Positions 48,709 to 57,277 of a DNA stretch of 64,000 nucleotides are shown piece by piece (positions within the stretch are counted from its first letter, which is position 1; every line of letters starts with the position of its first letter). Made by a program: the position numbers and the translations under genes. The DNA is from Flavihumibacter soli (GTDB taxonomy: Bacteria > Bacteroidota > Bacteroidia > Sphingobacteriales > Sphingobacteriaceae). Location: assembly GCF_010692725.1 (NCBI RefSeq), contig NZ_JAAFZB010000094.1, positions 248,001 to 312,000 on the forward strand, in the 5' to 3' direction. Below the pieces are notes generated by a model. That model worked only from the letters and a program-made list of their open reading frames with translations. It searched no databases and was not told the origin of the DNA.

Positions 48709-50637
48709 TTAGTAACCAGGGTTCTGTTCTATATTTGGACTCCTATTGATAACGGCCTGTGGTACTTGTTGGTAATACCATCTGGTGTCAAAAATGTACC
48801 TGACGTTTCTTTCATCAGTACGGGGATCGAAAAAGTATTTACCTGCTACAGAAGAATAGAAAGGGTTAAGAACTTTATAGGATCTGTTATTTTGTTCCTG
48901 ATCAATTATTCTCCATCTTCTCAAATCCCAATAAGTTTTATTCTCAAACGCAAGCTCCTTTCTTCTTTCCTGGCGAATAACATCAATGCTGTTGATCGCG
49001 GTAGCCAGACTTGCACCGGCTCTTTCTCTGATCAAATTGATATTAGTCAGAGCAACACCTTGCAAGCCAGTTTGTAATTCGTAGGCGGCTTCAGCTTGAT
49101 TTAATAATACTTCAGCATAACGTAACTCAATCCAACTCTGCTCAGACCGGTCAGTCGTCGTTTCAGCAACTGGTTTATCAGGAGACAGGTATTTTCTTAG
49201 CGAAAAACCCGTTAACGTACCACCAGAACTTCCGGCTCCCATATTATTAAAAATTCCACTTCTACCTGCCGGAGCCATTTTTGTTCCATCAGGCAAGGTG
49301 TATAGTGTTTGGTTATCTGTTGAAGAAGTAACCAGATTTGTTGAAGGATAATTGAGAGTGGAATTTGCTGGTAACAGCATGTTAATACCACCAGCAACAG
49401 GGCCCGTATAAATTCCACGTCTGATTTCAATTTTTTGGCCTTTGAATACATCGCCCGGCAGAATTACAGTGGCTCTTAGCCTGGGTTCTGCATTGGCAAA
49501 CAGATCCATGGTATTATCAAACATGGCGTATTTTCCGTTTGCATCAGTGATTTGGATAGTGCCATCAGGGTTTTTCGGGAATCCTTCAAACATCTCAACG
49601 AAGTTAAGAGTAGGATTTGTTTCTGATGAGTAGTTACCTCCCGGTCCTTCTAATTGCTCGGGCACATTAAGCGCATCCCATCCGTGTACCGCATCAGGAT
49701 ATTTATACTGTCTTACAAAAATAGCTTCTGAGTTACTACTGCTAGCACTGGCATCTAAAAACAAGTCTACAAAATTCTGATATTGAGCATTCTTGTCATT
49801 AGCAGCCCACTTCTCTTTATACAAACTATATTTACCCTTCAGCAATTCCGCTGCATCATAACTTGCTTGAAAGTAAGCTGCCGCTTTTGATGCCGGGATA
49901 CCAGCAACCCGAACATTAGCCACTGTTTTGTCAATGGTGTTGTACTTTGCAATTGAACCTGCAAAAAGCATAGTCCTGGATTTAAAAGCAGCGGCAGCAT
50001 ACTTATTTGGCCGGCCACTATTAAATGAAGTATTATCCGGCAAGTTGGCATACGCAAAATCTAAATCTGTTCCGATAAAATCATAGACTGCTTCTTCAGA
50101 TGAACGAGGAATCTTCAGTTCTTCAATATTTGCAGTTAGCTCATCTATAGATTGACCAGGCACAGCAAGCAATTTGTCAACAATGGGTACACCGCCGTAG
50201 CGTTTTGCCAGGGCAAAGTATGTTACCGCACGTACAAACCGGGCCTCACCCAACCAGGTATTAACCTGGGTAGTACTGAAGTTACTGCCATATGTAGGCA
50301 ATACTTCCAGTAAATAATTACACTCACGTATAACACTATAGGCATCGGTCCAGTAATTAAAGCTTTCAACGCCATTACTCATGTCGCGGCTTAAGGCTTC
50401 GCCTGTCCGGGCGGCAGGAGATCCGATAACAAAAGCATTGAAACTTTTATCAGGTGCGTATTTGAAGTCTTCAATCGGCATACGGCTATACATGCGCGCA
50501 AAATAGGCGTCCATGCCGGCTTCGGTAGAGAACACGTCTTTATCCTGAATCACATTCAGTGGTGGAACATCAAGCTTTTGGCACGATGAAAACCAAATGA
50601 TAAAAAAGGTAAGTGAAAGATATATGGATTTTTTCAT
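48709..50637 (-). CDS. SusD/RagB family lipoprotein (mannan PUL)
   Basis: This 642-residue lipoprotein (lipobox WFSSC, Cys19) has SusD features: LDVPPLNVIQDKDVFSTEAGMDAYF after the lipobox (shown here only as a pattern), ARFVRAVTYFALAKRYGGVP, and the C-terminal signature WIELRYAEVLLNQAEAAYEL with IRQERRKELAFENKTYWDLR. It ends VINRSPNIEQNPGY. At over 600 residues it is longer than average, with insertions in the ligand-capture region. It is coupled to the SusC gene with a 10-bp gap and should bind an alpha-mannan oligosaccharide. Confidence 0.92.
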   Translation of the reverse strand: MKKSIYLSLTFFIIWFSSCQKLDVPPLNVIQDKDVFSTEAGMDAYFARMYSRMPIEDFKYAPDKSFNAFVIGSPAARTGEALSRDMSNGVESFNYWTDAYSVIRECNYLLEVLPTYGSNFSTTQVNTWLGEARFVRAVTYFALAKRYGGVPIVDKLLAVPGQSIDELTANIEELKIPRSSEEAVYDFIGTDLDFAYANLPDNTSFNSGRPNKYAAAAFKSRTMLFAGSIAKYNTIDKTVANVRVAGIPASKAAAYFQASYDAAELLKGKYSLYKEKWAANDKNAQYQNFVDLFLDASASSSNSEAIFVRQYKYPDAVHGWDALNVPEQLEGPGGNYSSETNPTLNFVEMFEGFPKNPDGTIQITDANGKYAMFDNTMDLFANAEPRLRATVILPGDVFKGQKIEIRRGIYTGPVAGGINMLLPANSTLNYPSTNLVTSSTDNQTLYTLPDGTKMAPAGRSGIFNNMGAGSSGGTLTGFSLRKYLSPDKPVAETTTDRSEQSWIELRYAEVLLNQAEAAYELQTGLQGVALTNINLIRERAGASLATAINSIDVIRQERRKELAFENKTYWDLRRWRIIDQEQNNRSYKVLNPFYSSVAGKYFFDPRTDERNVRYIFDTRWYYQQVPQAVINRSPNIEQNPGY

Positions 50638-50647
50638 GGCTTTTATT

Positions 50648-53600
50648 TTAGAATTGAAGACTTAGGCCAAAAGTGAATTTTTTATCAACCGGATACAGAT
50701 ACCCGAAGTCGCTTGACGGGTGTTCGGGATCAAGATATTTCAAATCGGTGATTGTGAATAAATTGTATCCGTTTGTAAATACCCTAAGTCCACTTAAACC
50801 TACACGGGATACTAATCGGGATGGTACAGAGTAACCCAATTCAATACTTTTCAACCTTAGATAAGCCGCGCTTGAAGCGTTATGGAGGGTATTGGTAAAC
50901 GGAACAGAACCTGTATAAGCAAAGTGACCTGGTACCCACACAGTCTGCGGACTGTAAGGATCTGCTTTCGCATCAGCAGGGTGCCATCTGTCATTAAATT
51001 GTTGTAAAGCGTTACCACCGGCCCACAGGGGAGTGTTTAGCTGTTCGAAATAGGAAACATAAACATTTCCAGCCCCGCTCCAGGTCATATTAAAATCAAA
51101 CCCTTTAAACTGTGCACCAGCACTAAGGCCGTAAGTTACCATAGGAAGTCCGGCAGTAGAGATCGGCCGATTATCCTGCGTACTGATTTGTCCGTCACCA
51201 TTCCAGTCTTCGTACCTGTAGTCACCGACAACAGTAGCTTTGGAAACATAGATATCGCTGTTAACAATATCAGCATATGATTCGAACTGGCCGGCAGCTC
51301 CGTAACCCCAGTAAAGATTATTCCAGCGATCCGCCGTATTACTGCTGTTATTCCAGTTTAAGTACGAGTTACCTGCTCTGGCTTGTACCCGGGTCGTATT
51401 CATTGTACGGGTCAATCCAAAGGTACCTTTAACGTTATAGCGGAATTCACCGATACTATTACTGTGACTTACATCAAAATCTAAGCCTTTGCTGCGATCA
51501 CCATTCAGATTCTCTTCCGGCAAGCCCACTCCCACAGCATCCGGCAGGGATGTTGATTGCCTGATTAATAATCCGCTTCTGTTGCGTACGAAATAATCGA
51601 AGCTAAAACCAAATAAACCGTTCCAGCCTTCAAAATCTATACCCGCATCAAACGTTTTGGCGGTATACCATGAGATATTAGGATTTGGCAGACCCTTACT
51701 TTGCACCCCACTTACAAAAGTGCCGTTAAATACTGAACCAGCAGGTGTTCCGGTATTAGTACCACCTACAGGATAATTATATCCTGAGATGAACTGATAG
51801 GTCGAAGCATTTTCGTCACCTAACTCGCCGTAAGAAGCTCTTAGCTTTAAATTGTTTACAAATGAGAGTGCTGATGATTTTTTTATGAAGCTTTCTTCAG
51901 ATGCACGCCATCCTGCAGAAACTACAGGGAAGAAACCCCATTGCTTATTTGGAGCAAATTTAGATGATCCATCTTCCCTGAAAGCAAACTCTGCAAGGTA
52001 TTTTCCTTTAAAATCATATGCAAACCGGCCCACGTATGCAGCATTTTGATATTCATACAAGTTCTGAATACCAGTTGACTGACTTCCCGATTGCCTTTCA
52101 CTAATTCCTGCAAGTAATTGGTCTACAGGAATAGATAACTCTCTTTGTGCACTAAAGTTATCCGCATCACGTTTACTTTTTTCATAAAGAAATAACGCAC
52201 TTACGTTATGGTTCGAAAAAAGAGTTCTTTGATAGTTCAAAGATAACTGCATCAAATTATTAGGGAATTCAGCGTATTCCCTTCTGATGGTGGCTGGTCC
52301 CTGTTGAGCAGCCGGTGCATAGGTATCAGTAGCCGCATTATAGCTATATAGATTAAAGACCTGCTTATACATTTTATTCGTATTCGACAGGAAATCATAG
52401 CTGTACATTCCTTTTGCACTTAGACCTTTAACAAACGGCACATCATAATTTAAGCTTGCTGATGACTGAAACCATTTATTGTTATATACCTTGTATCCGC
52501 TTACATCAGACTGGGATTGCGCCACACCGTTCAAACCACTGGGAACCATGTTAAAGTAATCCTCATTATTGTTGGCGTAGATATTTTGGAGTGGGGTCTG
52601 ATACCAGGTACTCCGGTAAACCCAATACGGGTCATTATAAGGTTGATCTTTTTGATCTAAAATAGCACTAAGGTTAACGTCGAAGGTTAAGCTCTTTGAT
52701 ACTTTTGTACTAATATTCGATCGTAAATTAAATCGCTTATACTTTAAATCATCACTTAGAAAAAATGCATCCTGCGCTGCATAGCCGAGACTGGCATAAT
52801 ACCTGGTGGTTTCATTACCGCCGGATGCGCTGATGTCATGCTGTGTTTGAGGTGCGTAATCCTGTCTTATAACCGCATCCTGCCAGTTTGAAGCAACCCT
52901 GGTACCGTTTCTATATGCTTCAAAGTCCGCGTCGGTGTATACAGGAGTTGTATTGGCGTATCCCACTCCGGTATTATGCATGCGCTGCTCATTAGCAAGC
53001 GTCATATAGTCAAATACATTTGAAGGTTCTGGTGTATTTAATGGCGCCTGCAGGCTGTAAGTTCCGTTATAATTAAGTGAAAGTTCACCCTTGTTACCTT
53101 TTTTAGTGGTAATTAATACCACACCGTTGGCTGCCCGTAAACCATAAATAGCTGCCGATGCATCCTTTAAAACAGAAATGCTCTCAATATCAGTGGGGTT
53201 CAGCCTTTGCATATTGTCTCTTGGCACACCATCTATTACAATTAAAGGGGTACCCAAGCCTCTCACATCAAATGAGTTGTTAAACCTTCCAGGCTCGCCG
53301 CTGTTTTGCACGGAACGTAAGCCCGCAACTTTACCGGTTAACATGTTTTGCACATTCTCATTTTTTGTGGTAACAATTTCCTTGCTGCCAACCGATGACA
53401 CCGCACCGGTAACTGATCCTTTTTTCTGGGTGCCATACCCTACTACCACTACTTCATCTAAATTTGATGAATTTGGAATAAGGCTCACGCTGATTGATTT
53501 CTCATTCTTGATCACTATCTCGTGGCGATTGTACCCAATCATAGTAATAACAAGTGTTTGGCCGATTTTGGTACTGATCGAAAACTTACCATTCGTATCG

Positions 53601-53923
53601 GTTGAAGTTCCTGTCGTGCTGCCTTTAACAACAACAGTTGCCCCGGGTAACGAAGTTCCGTTTTCGTCTAATACAGTACCTTGAATTCTGACGTCGCTTT
53701 GAGCAAAAACAGAAACGGACACGAATAAACAAATCAAGAACGTAAGACCAGCAGGTCTAAGTTTAACCGAAAAAAGATTAGCCAGACGGTTGTTGGCTGT
53801 TTCGGATATGGTTTGCAGGCTGAAGAGAGAGAAAGCAATCTTCAGGGATGAATAACACAGAAACAAAGCCCTAAAATGGCTATGCCTTGTTTTTGTGAAG
53901 GAGTCATGTGTAAAATATCTCAT
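50648..53923 (-). CDS. SusC/RagA TonB-linked outer-membrane transporter (mannan PUL)
   Basis: This 1091-residue transporter has an unusually long leader: the hydrophobic signal segment LTFLICLFVSVSVFAQ lies at residues about 59-74, with no internal Met close before it. After the signal come a carboxypeptidase-regulatory-like domain (IQGTVLDENGTSLPGATVVV), the SusC signature DEVVVVGYGTQKKGSVTGAV, the plug with VRGLGTPLIVIDGVPR, and a barrel ending FGLSLQF. It imports oligosaccharides with the SusD encoded next to it. It is the first gene of its operon and diverges from the GntR regulator, with an operator-overlapped promoter between them. Confidence 0.92.
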   Translation of the reverse strand: MRYFTHDSFTKTRHSHFRALFLCYSSLKIAFSLFSLQTISETANNRLANLFSVKLRPAGLTFLICLFVSVSVFAQSDVRIQGTVLDENGTSLPGATVVVKGSTTGTSTDTNGKFSISTKIGQTLVITMIGYNRHEIVIKNEKSISVSLIPNSSNLDEVVVVGYGTQKKGSVTGAVSSVGSKEIVTTKNENVQNMLTGKVAGLRSVQNSGEPGRFNNSFDVRGLGTPLIVIDGVPRDNMQRLNPTDIESISVLKDASAAIYGLRAANGVVLITTKKGNKGELSLNYNGTYSLQAPLNTPEPSNVFDYMTLANEQRMHNTGVGYANTTPVYTDADFEAYRNGTRVASNWQDAVIRQDYAPQTQHDISASGGNETTRYYASLGYAAQDAFFLSDDLKYKRFNLRSNISTKVSKSLTFDVNLSAILDQKDQPYNDPYWVYRSTWYQTPLQNIYANNNEDYFNMVPSGLNGVAQSQSDVSGYKVYNNKWFQSSASLNYDVPFVKGLSAKGMYSYDFLSNTNKMYKQVFNLYSYNAATDTYAPAAQQGPATIRREYAEFPNNLMQLSLNYQRTLFSNHNVSALFLYEKSKRDADNFSAQRELSIPVDQLLAGISERQSGSQSTGIQNLYEYQNAAYVGRFAYDFKGKYLAEFAFREDGSSKFAPNKQWGFFPVVSAGWRASEESFIKKSSALSFVNNLKLRASYGELGDENASTYQFISGYNYPVGGTNTGTPAGSVFNGTFVSGVQSKGLPNPNISWYTAKTFDAGIDFEGWNGLFGFSFDYFVRNRSGLLIRQSTSLPDAVGVGLPEENLNGDRSKGLDFDVSHSNSIGEFRYNVKGTFGLTRTMNTTRVQARAGNSYLNWNNSSNTADRWNNLYWGYGAAGQFESYADIVNSDIYVSKATVVGDYRYEDWNGDGQISTQDNRPISTAGLPMVTYGLSAGAQFKGFDFNMTWSGAGNVYVSYFEQLNTPLWAGGNALQQFNDRWHPADAKADPYSPQTVWVPGHFAYTGSVPFTNTLHNASSAAYLRLKSIELGYSVPSRLVSRVGLSGLRVFTNGYNLFTITDLKYLDPEHPSSDFGYLYPVDKKFTFGLSLQF

Positions 53924-54088
53924 AAAATAATACTAACTGGTTATTAGATAATAAAATGAATTCAGATACGACACCGTTTACTGACGGTGTTCCGAAGCAC
54001 GTCTTCATGTGCTTATGCATCTACGGTGCTAGGGGAAAGAAGATTCATTCATTTGATTTTTTTGGTTTAATGTTCAGTTTAATTGGTT

Positions 54089-54124
54089 ATGTACAAACAT
54101 ATAAACATTCAAACATTAAACAAA
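54089..54124 (-). promoter_or_regulatory. SusC (mannan) promoter with overlapping GntR-type operator
   Basis: Read on the minus strand, TTTG (54124-54121), a 19-bp spacer and TATGTTTG (54101-54094) match the Bacteroidota TTTG-N19-TAnnTTTG promoter exactly. The dyad ATGTACAAACAT (54089-54100) covers most of the -7 box, as expected for a repressor site. This gives a leader of roughly 160 nt before susC. Confidence 0.75.
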
Positions 54125-54157
54125 TTTAAAAACATCAATATTCAATTAGTTTTTATT

Positions 54158-54165
54158 TAGTTTTG
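54158..54165 (+). promoter_or_regulatory. -7 box of the GntR regulator gene
   Basis: TAGTTTTG matches TAnnTTTG on the plus strand, 25 bp before the GntR start codon. No clear -33 TTTG lies at the right distance. The divergent susC operator is about 58 bp upstream, so autoregulation is possible. Confidence 0.5.
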
Positions 54166-54190
54166 CCCGTATCCCAAATATTGTCTATAC

Positions 54191-54922
54191 ATGAAGTTTA
54201 GCTTAGATCATAAAAGTCCTGTACCTCTTCATCTTCAGGCTGAGGCACTTCTCCGTACCATTATTTCTGATCCTATTTACAGCGAAGGTGAACTTTTGCC
54301 TAATGAAGTCGATCTTGCCAAACAACTGGCGATATCCCGAACAACACTACGGCAAGCCTTAAACAAGCTGGTTTACGAAGGACTGCTAATCAGAAAGAAA
54401 GGCATCGGAACAAAAGTTGCAGGAACCTTTCTGAGTTCTAAATCAAGTAACTGGCTGAGTTTTTCACAGGAAATGGAAGCCCGTGGTATTCCTATCAAAA
54501 ACTATGAATTACATATTAGCTGGGTACAACCTGAAAAGCACGTTGCAAACTTTTTCGAAATAAACCAGGACAAGAAAGTCCTCAAAATGGAACGATTAAG
54601 AGGAACTGCTGAAGGGCCATTTGTTTATTTCACATCGTATTTTCATCCCAGGGTGGGATTAACCGGCGAAGAGGATTTCAAACGCCCACTATATGAAATA
54701 TTTGAAAAAGACTATTCGGTTATTGCTACTTTATCAAAAGAAGAAATCAGTGCAAAGGAAGCTGATAAATTTATAGCGAGTAAACTCGAAGTTAAACTTG
54801 GAAGTCCCATTCTTTTCAGAAAACGATTCGTTTTCGACCAGGGAGAACGACCTATAGAATATAACGTTGGCTATTATAGGTCAGATAGCTTTGTGTATAC
54901 TACGGAAAGTCGCAGAGACTAA
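54191..54922 (+). CDS. GntR-family regulator, HutC/UTRA subfamily (mannan PUL regulator)
   Basis: This 243-residue protein has an N-terminal winged helix-turn-helix (about 8-78; LLPNEVDLAKQLAISRTTLR with ALNKLVYEGLLIRKKGIGT following) and a C-terminal UTRA ligand-binding domain (about 95-238; MERLRGTAEGPFVYFTSYFH, RKRFVFDQGERPIEYNVGYY, split for length). UTRA regulators bind sugar phosphates or other small metabolites and release DNA when bound. Subfamily operators are dyads of the GTxTAxAC kind. It sits between the divergent susC operon and the convergent sulfatase gene, 17 bp away. The dyad ATGTAYAWACAT occurs in all three promoters of the locus. Mannose or mannose-6-phosphate is the inferred effector. 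Confidence 0.9.
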   Translation: MKFSLDHKSPVPLHLQAEALLRTIISDPIYSEGELLPNEVDLAKQLAISRTTLRQALNKLVYEGLLIRKKGIGTKVAGTFLSSKSSNWLSFSQEMEARGIPIKNYELHISWVQPEKHVANFFEINQDKKVLKMERLRGTAEGPFVYFTSYFHPRVGLTGEEDFKRPLYEIFEKDYSVIATLSKEEISAKEADKFIASKLEVKLGSPILFRKRFVFDQGERPIEYNVGYYRSDSFVYTTESRRD

Positions 54923-54939
54923 GTTAATATCAGGGGGTG

Positions 54940-56493
54940 CTATTTAATACTATCCTTATACTTATTTTGTAATTCCTTCAACCTAGTAGCTAATTCACTA
55001 ACTATTAGGCTGTACTCGGGTTGGTTGTATATATTCTTCATTTCCCGGGGGTCTTTCTTCAGATCATAAAGTTCCCAGGAATTTATATCGTAAAAGTGTA
55101 TTAACTTATACCGCGTCGTTTTTATACCATAATGAGCAGTTAACCCAAATGATTTCTCATAATAATGATAGTATACTTCCTTTCGCCAGTTTTTCTCTTT
55201 GCCATTTATCAATAGATGTTTCATCGATTCCCCCTGCATATCAGCAGGAACCGGAATTCCGGAAAGATCCAGTAATGTAGGGGCTATATCTAAGTTGAGT
55301 GTGTATGCACTTGTGGTTTTGCCGCCTTTAAATCCATTCGGATAGCGAATCATCATTGGGGTCCTGAACGATTCTGTATACATGAATCTCTTATCGTATA
55401 AACCGTGTTCGCCCAGATAAAATCCCTGATCGGACATATAAACTACAATTGTATTTTCAGCCATGCCTTTATCATCAAGGTATTTAAGCACCCGGCCAAT
55501 ATTATCATCGAGAGAATTCACACACCTCAAATAATCTTCCATAAATCTTTGGAACTGGAACCTAACCACCTCATCCTTGGTTTTAAGGGTTTTAAACTTA
55601 TCATACTCCTTTTGAAATCCTGCATCCCATATTCTTCGCTCTTCAGGGCTTAGTCGTTCAATTTCACGCTGAAATTCGGCAGGGGCCCAATTATTTACAC
55701 TATTTACAGGACAGGTGTCGCAGGGAATCTTACTATCATACCGAATATCCAGGTGATCCTTCATCGTGATGGTTTGCTTTTGCAAAGCAATTCTGCCTGA
55801 ATAGTCATCATAAAAATTAGACGGTAGAGGAAAGATTCTGTCGTTAAACTTGCTGAGATATTTTAAAGGCGGCATAGCATTACGGTGGGGTGCCTTGTGT
55901 TGCAGCATCAGGAAAAAAGGAGCCTCATCTTTATTTTTTGTGATCCAGTTTAGAGCCTGGTCAGTAATAATATCTGTTACATATCCCTGGTAAACAGTAT
56001 CCTTCCCGTTCTTTATAAATTTAGGGTTGTAATAATTCCCCTGATCAGGCAATATATTCCAGTAATCAAACCCTGTTGGGGTACTGAATAAATGCCATTT
56101 ACCTACTACTGCGGTACGGTATCCATTTTGCTTAAAAATTTTCGGAAGCGTTTGCTGTTTACCATTAAAGTAAGTACCGTTATCTTTCATCCCGTTCATA
56201 TGGGAATATTTTCCTGTAAGGATCACTGCGCGGCTGGGGCTGCATACGGAGTTGGTTACCGCAGCTTCTTTCATAAGCATTCCTTCCCTTGCTATGCGAT
56301 CTATATTAGGAGTCTTGATTAAAGTCGATCCATATGCGCTAACAGCCTGATAAGCATGATCATCAGCCATTATAAAGATGATATTAGGCTTATTAGTTAT
56401 TTTACTTTCCTGACCATACAATACAGGTGCAAATGAAATTGCGACTAAGAAACATAAAAATTTTAGCGGCAAAGAGTGTATAAACTTATCCAT
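54940..56493 (-). CDS. S1-family sulfatase, secreted
   Basis: This 517-residue formylglycine-dependent sulfatase has an N-terminal signal, the metal ligands D44-D45 in IIFIMADDHAYQA, and the active-site signature NSVCSPSRA with C84 as the residue converted to formylglycine, followed by LTGKYSHMNGM. Other family features are QHKAPHRNAMPP, YMSDQGFYLGEHGLYDKRFM and SFRTPMMIRYPNG. The wording resembles S1 enzymes acting on sulfated hexosamine or hexose, but substrate position cannot be told. It is convergent with the GntR gene and has its own promoter with the same dyad, so it belongs to the mannan regulon and suggests a sulfated mannoside. The maturation enzyme is not in the window. Confidence 0.88.
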   Translation of the reverse strand: MDKFIHSLPLKFLCFLVAISFAPVLYGQESKITNKPNIIFIMADDHAYQAVSAYGSTLIKTPNIDRIAREGMLMKEAAVTNSVCSPSRAVILTGKYSHMNGMKDNGTYFNGKQQTLPKIFKQNGYRTAVVGKWHLFSTPTGFDYWNILPDQGNYYNPKFIKNGKDTVYQGYVTDIITDQALNWITKNKDEAPFFLMLQHKAPHRNAMPPLKYLSKFNDRIFPLPSNFYDDYSGRIALQKQTITMKDHLDIRYDSKIPCDTCPVNSVNNWAPAEFQREIERLSPEERRIWDAGFQKEYDKFKTLKTKDEVVRFQFQRFMEDYLRCVNSLDDNIGRVLKYLDDKGMAENTIVVYMSDQGFYLGEHGLYDKRFMYTESFRTPMMIRYPNGFKGGKTTSAYTLNLDIAPTLLDLSGIPVPADMQGESMKHLLINGKEKNWRKEVYYHYYEKSFGLTAHYGIKTTRYKLIHFYDINSWELYDLKKDPREMKNIYNQPEYSLIVSELATRLKELQNKYKDSIK

Positions 56494-56534
56494 ATCCGAA
56501 AAAGGGAAGATTAAAGACCGTTACATTATCATGG

Positions 56535-56566
56535 CAATACTATGATAATATGTATATACATGCAAA
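56535..56566 (-). promoter_or_regulatory. Sulfatase promoter with GntR-type operator in the spacer
   Basis: On the minus strand TTTG (56566-56563), a 20-bp spacer and TAGTATTG (56542-56535) give a promoter with one mismatch in the -7 box. The perfect palindrome ATGTATATACAT (56550-56561) fills the spacer and contains GTATATAC, an exact GTxTAxAC match to the HutC-subfamily operator pattern. Confidence 0.7.
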
Positions 56567-56723
56567 TAAGTAACCATTTATTAATTCAATGATTGATTTT
56601 TAACATTTGCCATGGTATTTTAACCTGTAGGTTAGCTGGGCATCTATCAATTTTTAGTTTTGTTCAATCTCGGTATCGTGCCTTATGCATCCTGCTCGCA
56701 TATTTACCGGTTCCCTTAAACTC

Positions 56724-56810
56724 GCAATTCCAATAGGTCATGTAGCACTCAGGTAAAGGTTAGTCCGCTAAATTAGTGGACTAACCACTAGCAGACCCCT
56801 GCCTGACCTG
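56724..56810 (+). repeat. Hairpin repeat element, right copy (flank of mannan PUL)
   Basis: This is the second copy of the 87-bp element, in the same orientation as 32471-32557. Stem arms are GGTTAGTCCGCTAA (56758-56771) and TTAGTGGACTAACC (56773-56786). Compared with the left copy, two base pairs change on both sides (G-C to T-A, C-G to T-A) and one becomes a G-T wobble, so pairing is kept. The flanks TAGCACTCAGGT and ACTAGCAGACCCCT are identical. Confidence 0.85.
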
Positions 56811-56936
56811 ACCCTGTTCGAATCCAAAATACTGGCTGGTACAATTTAACCGCCTACATCCTTCGAAAAGTTTTTACGGGTGTTTTAAAGAAATATGGCA
56901 TGCACTTAAAAACAAAACGCTTTGACTGCTGCTGGG

Positions 56937-56979
56937 ACCGCTGATCGTTTGTACATGGATGTTCCCCGGTGAAGAAGCA
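56937..56979 (-). pseudogene. Fragment matching the 3' end of the NtrB-like kinase gene
   Basis: This 43-bp segment matches 58424-58467, in the last part of the kinase gene, with one substitution and one missing base. On the minus strand it reads GNIHVQTISG, as in the kinase C-terminus, after which the sequences diverge. There is no open frame for the rest of a kinase around it. It is a remnant of a duplicated or paralogous kinase gene lying next to the right hairpin element. Confidence 0.6.
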
Positions 56980-57277
56980 AAATTTAAAAATGCTGTAAGT
57001 GGATTATAATCCGTAAATTTAGTTCCTATTCCTCTTCTCCCCTAAACCGGGTTCTTTTAAATGCTCTCAGGGATTTAAGAACACCCGGAAACAAATGAAA
57101 CTCTTTTAGATAATCCCCGGGTTTGCCTCATACCTGATCTGTTTATCTCATTGGCTTCCGGAATTTTATCTAAATCAAAATGTCATGATAGTTGAAAACG
57201 AAACCGCAGTAAATAAGAATTTCTCTGGTCAGACCCTCAGTTATGTGCCGGTCGAAATGAAGAATGGTCTACGAACC
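56980..57277. other. Leader region of the alcohol dehydrogenase gene
   Basis: No gene is recognised here. An in-frame ATG at 57185 would extend the dehydrogenase by 31 residues, but those residues look unlike the family. TAAATTTA near 57015 is a one-mismatch -7 box without a -33 partner. Confidence 0.35.
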
